Source: Massilia sp.
GTDB lineage: Bacteria; Pseudomonadota; Gammaproteobacteria; Burkholderiales; Burkholderiaceae_D
NCBI GenBank assembly: GCA_003520365.1
Contig: DOUW01000491.1
Location: 1 to 5,209 of the forward strand
Length of the DNA: 5,209 bases
Direction: 5' to 3'
Both the position numbers and the translations under genes were made by a program. The notes under the pieces are model-generated. The model was given only the letters and a program-made list of their open reading frames with translations, did not search any database and was not told the DNA's origin. Shown here piece after piece: positions 1 through 4,745 of this stretch (positions within the stretch are counted from its first letter, which is position 1; each line of letters opens with the position of its first letter).

Positions 1-924
1 CACTCCGCGCGGACGCTCCCGCGCCAGCGGCACGGCTTTCACGGATTCCGGCTGCAGCGGTTTCAGCGCGCCGAGCGGCTCGTCGGCGTATTCGCCGAGG
101 CGGATCGCCAGCTCGCCGAGCGACTCGTCCATCAGGGTCGCGGCCAGGGTTTCCGGCGCCGACCAGACCAGCGAGACGCGGTTGCCCGGCAGCGGCAGCA
201 GCGCGATGATGCCGTCGGCGCAGGTGAACCACTGGTGGGCCACGCCGTGGTGCGGCTTTTCGCAGGCAAAATTGGTGACGACCGCGCGCTGGTGGTAGGA
301 GCGGTAGTCGACGCCGATGTCGCACTGCCCGCGCACCCAGGAATCGCGCCCGTCCGCGCCGACCACCAGCTTGGCGTCGAGCTTGCGGCCGTCTTCCAGC
401 TCCACTTGCGCGCCCTCGGGGCCGCAGGTCAGGCGGCAGGCGCAGCCGCTGACGATGTTCACGTTGTGCGCGAATTTCAGGGCGGCGTCGAGCGCGTTGT
501 TCAGGTTGCTGTCCTCGACGATCCAGGCCAGCGTGCCGGCATGGGCGCCGAAGGCGTCGAAGCCGAGCGCGCCGCCGTTCTCGCCGTCGCCATTGACCGC
601 CATCGCATCGACCGGCGCCACGCGCGCCATGTCGAGCGCGCCCCAGACCTTCAGCGAGGACAGCAGCTTGTGCGCGGTGTGGTTCAGGGCGTAGACACGC
701 ACGTCCCAGGGGCGCTCGGCCGTCGAAATGGCGGCCTGCAGCTCCTCTCCCCCGGAGCGCGCCGCCGGCACCAGCAGGGTGACGCTGTGGCCGGCCTGGG
801 CGAAGCCGAGGGCCGCGGTCTTGGCGATGGCGCCGTTGCCGACGATGCAGACATCGCTGCGGCAATCGTCGCCGCGGGCGCCATGGCTGCGGGACTGTGC
901 GGAGGAGAAATGAGGTGTCGTCAT
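1..924 (-). CDS. UbiH/UbiF/COQ6-family FAD-dependent monooxygenase, C-terminus cut by window edge
   Basis: This minus-strand frame is open from the ATG at 924 to base 1 (308 residues, no stop), so the C-terminal part lies outside the window. The N-terminal FAD-binding beta-alpha-beta segment is at residues 24-45 (VCIVGNGAIAK, then QAGHSVTLL). The DVRVYALN stretch (about 74-81) matches the conserved segment after the FAD domain in ubiquinone hydroxylases. The second FAD motif VVGADGRDSW (187-196) is the GD motif of class A flavoprotein monooxygenases. Family members hydroxylate the aromatic ring of ubiquinone precursors using NAD(P)H and O2; which ring position this one attacks cannot be read here. 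The first motif is GNGAIA rather than the usual GGGxxG, so its third glycine is alanine. About 23 residues precede the FAD fold. Another in-frame ATG lies at 933, and neither start has a clear Shine-Dalgarno. It is transcribed away from the neighbouring tRNA-Phe. The family call is firm; the exact Ubi paralogue is open. Confidence 0.88.
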   Translation of the reverse strand, partial: MTTPHFSSAQSRSHGARGDDCRSDVCIVGNGAIAKTAALGFAQAGHSVTLLVPAARSGGEELQAAISTAERPWDVRVYALNHTAHKLLSSLKVWGALDMARVAPVDAMAVNGDGENGGALGFDAFGAHAGTLAWIVEDSNLNNALDAALKFAHNVNIVSGCACRLTCGPEGAQVELEDGRKLDAKLVVGADGRDSWVRGQCDIGVDYRSYHQRAVVTNFACEKPHHGVAHQWFTCADGIIALLPLPGNRVSLVWSAPETLAATLMDESLGELAIRLGEYADEPLGALKPLQPESVKAVPLARERPRGV

Positions 925-931
925 GTCAACC

Positions 932-937
932 ATTATA
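932..937 (-). promoter_or_regulatory. Candidate -10 box (TATAAT) abutting the monooxygenase start
   Basis: A perfect TATAAT reads on the minus strand from 937 to 932. Transcription would be expected to start about seven bases later, at 924-925, exactly on the A of the ATG at 924. There is no convincing TTGACA-like -35 at 16-18 bp spacing and only a partial extended -10. The box may be real with a leaderless transcript, or may be a chance match. Confidence 0.35.
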
Positions 938-1014
938 GCGGCATGTCACCGTCGTACCTGGGATGCGGCGTACGGTGCCGACATCCGGCGCCGAAAGAAA
1001 GTTGCAGGTGGGAC

Positions 1015-1043
1015 TTGCAGAGCCGGAAAGCGCTGGCTATAAT
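1015..1043 (+). promoter_or_regulatory. Sigma-70-type promoter of the tRNA-Phe gene
   Basis: A TTGCAG box at 1015-1020 and a perfect TATAAT at 1038-1043 are separated by exactly 17 bp, the optimal sigma-70 spacing. Predicted initiation near 1050 gives a leader of only about six bases before the mature tRNA 5' end at 1056, which suits a stand-alone tRNA unit processed by RNase P. Confidence 0.8.
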
Positions 1044-1055
1044 CATGCCTCTCTT

Positions 1056-1131
1056 GGCCTGGTAGCTCAGTTGGTAGAGCAGAGGATTGAAAATCCTTGT
1101 GTCGGTGGTTCGATTCCGCCCCGGGCCACCA
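1056..1131 (+). tRNA. tRNA-Phe (anticodon GAA)
   Basis: A complete 76-nt cloverleaf can be folded by hand. The seven-base acceptor stem is GGCCTGG with CCGGGCC, with one G-U pair. The D arm is GCTC/GAGC. The anticodon stem is GAGGA/TCCTT, with loop TTGAAAA placing GAA at positions 34-36. The variable loop is GTGTC. The T arm is GGTGG/CCGCC around TTCGATT. The discriminator base is A and CCA is encoded at 1129-1131. It decodes UUC/UUU phenylalanine codons. It has its own promoter at 1015-1043 and a hairpin terminator at 1160-1193. Its 3' part, from the anticodon arm through CCA and four bases beyond, is duplicated at 2511-2561 on the other side of the dehydrogenase gene. This is the only copy here with a functional 5' half. 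Confidence 0.97.
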
Positions 1132-1135
1132 AGAA
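1080..1135 (+). repeat. Left copy of tRNA-Phe 3'-half direct repeat (attL-like)
   Basis: Bases 1085-1135 are identical to 2511-2561 (51 bp). Extending left to 1080 adds five bases with a single mismatch (G at 1084 versus A at 2510). The repeat covers the anticodon arm, variable loop, T arm, acceptor 3' strand and CCA, and ends at AAGAA just past the gene. This is the part of a tRNA gene that integrases of the tyrosine recombinase family typically duplicate. Confidence 0.93.
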
Positions 1136-1159
1136 TTCAGAAATAGAAGTGCAAACAAA

Positions 1160-1193
1160 AACGCCGACCTTCGCAGGTCGGCGTTGTCGTTTC
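1160..1193. terminator. Bidirectional rho-independent terminator between tRNA-Phe and the dehydrogenase
   Basis: A perfect 11-bp stem (1160-1170 with 1175-1185) encloses a TCGC loop. On the minus strand, the exit side for the dehydrogenase whose stop is at 1211, the stem runs into TTTTTGTTTG, a strong intrinsic terminator. On the plus strand, the exit side for tRNA-Phe, the tail is the interrupted TTGTCGTTT, so it should work less well in that direction. Confidence 0.85.
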
Positions 1194-1210
1194 AGCGTCC
1201 GGAGAGCGCT

Positions 1211-2350
1211 TTATTTGCCGGGCTTGAGCACCACCTTGGTCCAACCTTCCGCCCGTTTGTCGAACTCTTCATAGCCCTTGGGCGCTTCATCCAGCGCGAG
1301 TTCGTGTGAAATGATCTTCGACGGTTTGGCGCGCCCTGCCTGAATCAGCTTGGCAAGGTGGCGATTGTAGGCCTTGACGTTGGCTTGGCCAGTGGCGATG
1401 CGTTGCCCCTTGAACCAGAGCTGGCCGAAGTCGAAGGCCAGCTTGCCTTCCTTGGCAAGCTCGTCCTTGGCGCCCGGATCCTCGGGCAGGAAGACGCCTA
1501 CCACACCGATGCCGCCGGTCGCCTTGACCGACTGCACCAGATTGTTCATGGTGAGGTTCGGTACTTCCTTGCCGTGCCTGTCGCAGCACTGGTAACCGAC
1601 ACATTCACAGCCACAATCGGCGCCCTTGCCATCGGTGAGGTCGAGAATTTGCTGCACGCCGCCCTGCTCGGTATCGTCGATCGCGATCGCGCCCATGTTT
1701 TCGGCCAGCTTCAGGCGGTCCTTGTGGGTATCGACCACGAACACGCGGCTCGCGCCCTTCAGGTAGGCCGACATCACCGCCATCAGGCCGACCGGGCCGG
1801 CGCCATACACCACGACCGAGTCGCCGGGCCGCATGCCGGCCAGCTCGGTGGCGTGATAACCGGTCGGGAAAATGTCGGACAGCATGACATAATCATTTTC
1901 CTTCTCCCGCGCATCGTCCGGCAATACCAGGCTGTTGTAGTCACCGTAGGGGACGCGCAGCAATTCCGCCTGGCCACCGCTGTACGGTCCCATGCCGGCA
2001 AAGCCATAGGCGGCACCGGCGGTGCCCGGATTGGCCGTCAGGCAAAAGCCGGACAGGCCGCGCTCGCAGTTCTCGCAAAAGCCGCAGCCGATATTGAATG
2101 GCAGGCATACCATGTCACCGACCTTCACCCGGTCGACCGCCTTGCCTACTTCGATCACCTCGCCCATGTTCTCGTGACCAAGGATGCGGCCGCTCTCCAT
2201 ACTGGTGCGGCCTTCGTACATGTGCAGGTCGGAGCCGCAGATATTGGTGGTGGTAATGCGCACCAGGACGTCGGTCGGCTTTTCGATTCTTGCATCCGGA
2301 ACCTCCTTGATCTGGACATCGCAGGGGCCGTTATAGACAAGTGCTTTCAT
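1211..2350 (-). CDS. fdhA: Zinc-dependent, NAD-linked dehydrogenase of the glutathione-independent formaldehyde dehydrogenase type
   Basis: This 379-residue medium-chain dehydrogenase would oxidise formaldehyde (possibly other aldehydes or alcohols) to formate with NAD+ and no thiol cofactor, in the cytoplasm. Likely catalytic zinc ligands are Cys38 (NICGSDLH), His59 (GHEN) and Asp158 (LSDIFPTGYH). Structural zinc ligands are Cys89, Cys92, Cys95 and Cys103, with the 3-3-8 spacing known for Pseudomonas putida formaldehyde dehydrogenase. The Rossmann motif GAGPVG is at 182-187, and Asp206 ends the second strand, favouring NAD over NADP. The start at 2350 is supported by an AGGAAAGGA ribosome site about five bases upstream. 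The protein is slightly shorter than the roughly 398-residue Pseudomonas enzyme. It sits alone between two tRNA-Phe 3' repeats, ends at a strong terminator, and uses codons such as AGA, GTA and CTT more freely than the FAH gene, which fits acquisition. The subfamily is fairly sure; the physiological substrate is less so. Confidence 0.85.
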   Translation of the reverse strand: MKALVYNGPCDVQIKEVPDARIEKPTDVLVRITTTNICGSDLHMYEGRTSMESGRILGHENMGEVIEVGKAVDRVKVGDMVCLPFNIGCGFCENCERGLSGFCLTANPGTAGAAYGFAGMGPYSGGQAELLRVPYGDYNSLVLPDDAREKENDYVMLSDIFPTGYHATELAGMRPGDSVVVYGAGPVGLMAVMSAYLKGASRVFVVDTHKDRLKLAENMGAIAIDDTEQGGVQQILDLTDGKGADCGCECVGYQCCDRHGKEVPNLTMNNLVQSVKATGGIGVVGVFLPEDPGAKDELAKEGKLAFDFGQLWFKGQRIATGQANVKAYNRHLAKLIQAGRAKPSKIISHELALDEAPKGYEEFDKRAEGWTKVVLKPGK

Positions 2351-2380
2351 GAGAATCCTTTCCTCGCAAAAAGTTGTCGG

Positions 2381-2399
2381 TTGCGGTCAAGCGCCGCAA
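2381..2399. promoter_or_regulatory. Inverted repeat upstream of the dehydrogenase, possible operator
   Basis: TTGCGG (2381-2386) and CCGCAA (2394-2399) form a perfect 6-bp dyad with a 7-base spacer, 31-49 bases before the dehydrogenase ATG. A TTGACC (minus strand, 2390-2385) lies inside it, but no good -10 follows at normal spacing. A regulator site or leader hairpin is possible; no protein can be named. Confidence 0.35.
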
Positions 2400-2432
2400 A
2401 CCAGGAGGACTACTGTGCGGCGCGAACCTCAT

Positions 2433-2447
2433 TGGCGCAGTGCGCCA
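2433..2447. promoter_or_regulatory. 15-bp perfect palindrome upstream of the dehydrogenase
   Basis: TGGCGCA, a central G, then TGCGCCA form a perfect 7-bp inverted repeat about 83 bases before the dehydrogenase start. Its size and symmetry suit a dimeric repressor or activator, but GC-rich palindromes of this length also arise by chance. Confidence 0.3.
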
Positions 2448-2505
2448 GCTAACGGAAACTGGCATACGACGGCCCCATCATTGAAGTCGAGGCTCAGCCG
2501 GCGGC

Positions 2506-2561
2506 CAGAAGATTGAAAATCCTTGTGTCGGTGGTTCGATTCCGCCCCGGGCCACCAAGAA
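2506..2561 (+). repeat. Right copy of tRNA-Phe 3'-half direct repeat: tRNA fragment, attR-like
   Basis: This truncated tRNA-Phe has the anticodon arm, T arm, 3' acceptor strand and CCA intact and identical to the real gene. Sequence to the left diverges from about 2505. Only scattered similarity remains, notably GCTCAG at 2492-2497 where a D arm would lie if one base were deleted. The would-be 5' acceptor strand (GAAGTCG) cannot pair with CCGGGCC, and no TATAAT precedes it, so it should not give a mature tRNA. It is followed within 12 bases by a strong terminator, as expected for the original downstream flank of a tRNA gene. Confidence 0.92.
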
Positions 2562-2572
2562 CATGCCTCACG

Positions 2573-2606
2573 AAACGCCAACCCATGCAGGTTGGCGTTT
2601 TTGTTT
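2573..2606 (+). terminator. Rho-independent terminator after the tRNA-Phe fragment
   Basis: An 11-bp perfect stem (2573-2583 with 2590-2600, core ACGCCAACC/GGTTGGCGT) with a CATGCA loop is followed by a T-rich tail (TTTTTGTTT counting the stem end). It is a stronger plus-strand terminator than the one after the intact tRNA, and the two align without gaps over 33 bases with seven differences, including a compensated G-C to A-T stem pair. Confidence 0.9.
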
Positions 2607-2775
2607 CCGGAACTGGAAATTCTCATGTCCGGCCCATTTCCGGGCTTTCTTCGAGCATCCTGCGCAATGCCTCGCAGCTTGGCGCAAACCGTCAATCAGT
2701 CGTCACCGTCGACCAAGCTCGACGGATCTCGATACTTCGCTTACCGCCGGGGGATCTGGCGCTGGCGTAAGGGTT
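2607..2775. other. Non-coding spacer between the tRNA fragment and the AraC-family gene
   Basis: No credible gene is seen here. The stretch holds a weak GCCC/GGGC hairpin followed by TTTCTT near 2632-2651 and a perfect 7-bp inverted repeat CCGTCGA/TCGACGG (2706-2712, 2719-2725) with a 6-base loop. Neither has a proper U-tract in the direction needed to stop the AraC-family transcript, so termination of that gene may be rho-dependent or rely on the latter hairpin. With 2351-2572, the whole 2351-2775 gap contains only the tRNA fragment, its terminator and small dyads. Confidence 0.5.
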
Positions 2776-3630
2776 TTAAGCTGCCAGGCCCGTCACTGTC
2801 GCCGGTATCGCCCCCACCGCGGCACGCCGGAAGGTGGAGGGCGACACGCCGGTGTGCTCCTTGAAGAAACGGGAGAAATTGCTGGGCGCGGAAAATCCAA
2901 GGTCGAGTGCGACCGATGTCAACGATCCGCCCTGGACGATCAGCCGGCGCATTGCCTCTTCCACCCGAACGGCGCTCCAGAAAACCTGCGGACTCGTGTT
3001 GAGCTGATCGCGGAACAGCGTAAAGAAATGCGCGCGCGACAGACCGACCTGGTGCGCGATCGCATCGAGTCCGATCTTATCGTGGACATGCTTGCGCATC
3101 AGCGTGATCGCGCTACGCAGGCGGTGGTCGAGCAAGGGCGGGAGCAAGCGCCTGGGATCGACCACGGGTCCGCGCGTGGTGGCATCGATGGTGGCGCTGA
3201 TCAACTGCTCGACCAGGCCATTCAACCCGTCCCCGGGTTCGCGCGCCGACAGGATCAGGTCCAGCACCCGCCAGCAGGCCTGGCGCAAGTCGGCATCGAT
3301 CGGAATGCGCGATGACGGAAAAACGAAGGGACGGCCGGTCGCCTGCCGCAGTTCATTCAGCCACTTTCGCGAAATCATAAACACCAGGAACACCGCCGGT
3401 CCCGTTCCATCCAGCCGCGTCATGTCGTGCGACTGATACGCATTGGTCGCGAGGCCCACGTTTTCGTCGTACCCGACCACCTCGGGGCCAACGTTGGCCT
3501 GGGCCCGCGCACCGCCCAGCCAGAACACGATCTGCGACTCGGAGTGCGCGTGCGCGACCAGGTCGGTACACGTTTCCAGCACGATCGCCTGTCCAAACGT
3601 TCCTTCGTAGAACGCATACGACTCTGCCAT
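2776..3630 (-). CDS. AraC/XylS-family transcriptional regulator
   Basis: This is a 284-residue DNA-binding regulator with the normal AraC layout. Residues about 1-165 are a sensor domain of cupin-like character (HAHSESQIVFWLGG near its start). Residues about 171-270 are the paired helix-turn-helix domain: first HTH around 186-210 (IGLDAIAHQVGLSRAHFF), second around 235-261, ending in the family signature GFSAPSNFSRFFKEHTGVSP. The ATG at 3630 is chosen because AAGGGAG lies five bases upstream; an in-frame ATG at 3660 would add ten residues but has no ribosome site. It is divergent from the FAH/alpha-beta hydrolase operon 229 bases away, the usual arrangement for a local activator. The intergenic region holds three GATAAGC repeats at 20-bp steps that it probably recognises. 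The inducer is unknown and is presumably a substrate or intermediate of the adjacent pathway. The C-terminal 15 or so residues are a low-complexity tail. Confidence 0.93.
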   Translation of the reverse strand: MAESYAFYEGTFGQAIVLETCTDLVAHAHSESQIVFWLGGARAQANVGPEVVGYDENVGLATNAYQSHDMTRLDGTGPAVFLVFMISRKWLNELRQATGRPFVFPSSRIPIDADLRQACWRVLDLILSAREPGDGLNGLVEQLISATIDATTRGPVVDPRRLLPPLLDHRLRSAITLMRKHVHDKIGLDAIAHQVGLSRAHFFTLFRDQLNTSPQVFWSAVRVEEAMRRLIVQGGSLTSVALDLGFSAPSNFSRFFKEHTGVSPSTFRRAAVGAIPATVTGLAA

Positions 3631-3635
3631 CTTGT

Positions 3636-3642
3636 CTCCCTT
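3636..3642 (-). promoter_or_regulatory. Ribosome binding site fixing the AraC-family start at 3630
   Basis: AAGGGAG on the minus strand is five bases before the ATG at 3630. The alternative ATG at 3660 is preceded by the AT-rich ACATATAAAT with no purine-rich site, so 3630 is favoured. Confidence 0.75.
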
Positions 3643-3720
3643 GCCGGCATTGCCGGTCATATTTATATGTAAATTGTAGTCCGGGCAGCGAGGCGATATC
3701 CGTCATTCAAAATGATATCA

Positions 3721-3780
3721 GACGCATTGATAAGCAGTTGGACCCGCCGATAAGCCCAGCCATGGGTTGATAAGCGCATG
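3721..3780 (+). repeat. Three GATAAGC direct repeats at exact 20-bp period, candidate AraC-family operator array
   Basis: GATAAGC occurs at 3729-3735, 3749-3755 and 3769-3775, each step exactly 20 bp, about two helical turns, so all copies face nearly the same side of the DNA. The two preceding bases are TT, CC, TT. AraC-family proteins typically bind direct repeats at about this spacing. The third copy overlaps the -35 position expected for the weak -10 TAGACT at 3795-3800, the placement used by class II activators. The sequence repeat is seen; protein binding is inferred. Confidence 0.65.
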
Positions 3781-3794
3781 TGCCCCTTTGTTCC

Positions 3795-3800
3795 TAGACT
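3795..3800 (+). promoter_or_regulatory. Candidate weak -10 (TAGACT) of the FAH operon
   Basis: TAGACT matches TATAAT at four of six positions. The -35 position at 17-bp spacing (3772-3777) has no TTGACA and is instead covered by the third GATAAGC repeat, as expected for an activator-dependent promoter. Initiation would fall near 3807, giving a leader of about 50 bases. Confidence 0.35.
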
Positions 3801-3849
3801 CCTCCCACGGTCAGCGGTCCGAACGTCAATCGGTCCCGGCCGGATACCT

Positions 3850-3855
3850 GGAGGA
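3850..3855 (+). promoter_or_regulatory. Ribosome binding site fixing the FAH-family start at 3860
   Basis: GGAGGA lies four bases before the ATG at 3860. The frame is open further upstream to an ATG at 3767, but that one lies inside the GATAAGC array and would add 31 residues unlike the family, so 3860 is the start. Confidence 0.85.
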
Positions 3856-3859
3856 ATAC

Positions 3860-4732
3860 ATGCAAATCGCAACATATCAACTCGATGGACGCCGTTTCGT
3901 CGGACTTGTTTCCGACGACCGAGAGCAGGTCACGCCATTCGAGCTTCCCGGGAACGCGGCGACCGAAGGCGCCCTGGCGATCATCAAGCTGCTCGCCGAC
4001 GGCGGCCCGCTTCCCGCAACCGCCGGGCCGGCAGTGGCGCTCGCCTCGGTCCAGCTGCTGGCGCCGATCCCGGTACCACGCCGCAACGTCTGGTGCGTGG
4101 GCCGCAACTATCACGCCCATGCCAAGGAACTGCAAACCTCGGTATTCAAGGACAACGACGCCAATCCCGACGCCTGGCCGATCGTGTTTACCAAGGTGCC
4201 CGAATGCGTCGTCGGCCCGTTCGACAAGGTCATGCTGCCGGGCGCCGCGATCTCCGGGCAAATCGATTACGAGGCCGAACTGGCGGTCGTCATCGGCAAA
4301 GGCGGCAAGAACATCGCCCGCGCCGACGCCATGGGGCACGTGTTCGGCTACACGGTGGTCAACGACGTCACCGCGCGCGACGTCCAGATGCGCCACCAGC
4401 AGTGGGACATGGGCAAGTCGTTCGACACGTTCTGCCCGATGGGGCCGTGGATCGTCACTGCCGACCAGCTCGACGGCACCCGGACCCGCGTGCGTTGCTG
4501 GGTCAACGGCGAGCTGCGCCAGGATGGACCGACCGAAAACCTGATCTTCGACATCCCGACCCTGATCGAGACGATTTCGCGCGGCATCACCTTGTACCCG
4601 GGTGACGTCATCGCCACCGGCACCCCTGCGGGCGTCGGGCTGGGCATGAAGCCGCCGCGCTTCCTGGCCGCTGGCGACGTGGTGCGGGTCGAGATCGACG
4701 GCATCGGTGCCATCGAAAACCAATTCGTTTAA
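3860..4732 (+). CDS. Fumarylacetoacetate hydrolase (FAH) family protein
   Basis: This 290-residue cytoplasmic metalloenzyme has a short N-terminal domain (1-70) and the FAH catalytic domain from about residue 74 to the end. The domain opens with NVWCVGRNYHAHAKE (76-90), including the candidate catalytic His85. The metal site is Glu138 and Glu140 (DYEAELAVVIG) plus Asp169 (VVNDVTARD). Lys186 in GKSFDTF and the TGTPAGVG motif near the C-terminus are family hallmarks. Members hydrolyse or isomerise 2-oxo-acid intermediates (fumarylacetoacetate, acylpyruvates, 2-hydroxyhepta-2,4-dienedioate, 4-oxalocrotonate type) with Mg2+ or Mn2+. The length is normal. It is the first gene of an operon with the alpha/beta hydrolase 13 bases downstream, divergent from an AraC-family regulator, which suggests an inducible catabolic route. 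The exact substrate cannot be assigned, and similarity across the superfamily is a poor guide to it. Confidence 0.92.
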   Translation: MQIATYQLDGRRFVGLVSDDREQVTPFELPGNAATEGALAIIKLLADGGPLPATAGPAVALASVQLLAPIPVPRRNVWCVGRNYHAHAKELQTSVFKDNDANPDAWPIVFTKVPECVVGPFDKVMLPGAAISGQIDYEAELAVVIGKGGKNIARADAMGHVFGYTVVNDVTARDVQMRHQQWDMGKSFDTFCPMGPWIVTADQLDGTRTRVRCWVNGELRQDGPTENLIFDIPTLIETISRGITLYPGDVIATGTPAGVGLGMKPPRFLAAGDVVRVEIDGIGAIENQFV

Positions 4733-4745
4733 AAGGAAAAATGAC

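Larger units (their letters stand above)
1085..2561. mobile_element. Putative tRNA-Phe-integrated cassette (1426-bp period) carrying one dehydrogenase gene, no integrase
   Basis: The segment is bounded by 51-bp exact direct repeats of the tRNA-Phe 3' end in the same orientation (1085-1135 and 2511-2561). The left copy belongs to an intact tRNA; the right copy lacks a 5' half. This is the geometry left when an element enters a tRNA 3' end and restores the gene with its own copy. The interior holds only the dehydrogenase gene, its terminator and about 155 bases of upstream DNA. No integrase or excisionase frame is present, so the element is either a decayed island, a cassette mobilised in trans, or the product of a tandem tRNA duplication that later took in the gene. 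The repeat is seen directly; mobility is inference. Confidence 0.5.

Noticed and set aside
235..1065. Long plus-strand open frame of 276 codons
   Set aside because: It is the complement of the UbiH-family gene, has Ala/Val/Arg-rich composition with no domain motif, and runs into the tRNA gene.
946..1158. Minus-strand 70-residue frame containing WWPGAESNHRHKDFQSS across the tRNA gene
   Set aside because: It is the antisense translation of tRNA-Phe, a well-known spurious protein in databases. The related 88-residue frame at 2429-2695 is the same artefact from the tRNA fragment.
1358..2452. Plus-strand open frame of 364 codons opposite the dehydrogenase
   Set aside because: It is a shadow of a well-supported zinc dehydrogenase with all its ligand residues; the antisense product shows no recognisable motif.
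2482..2557. Second functional tRNA-Phe gene
   Set aside because: The 5' acceptor strand and D arm do not pair and there is no promoter; only the 3' half is preserved.
2632..2651. Hairpin GCCC/GGGC followed by TTTCTT as another terminator
   Set aside because: A four-base stem and an interrupted T-tract directly after a strong terminator make it unconvincing.
3721..3780. CRISPR-like array
   Set aside because: The repeat unit is only seven conserved bases at a 20-bp period with three copies, too short and too few; an operator array fits better.
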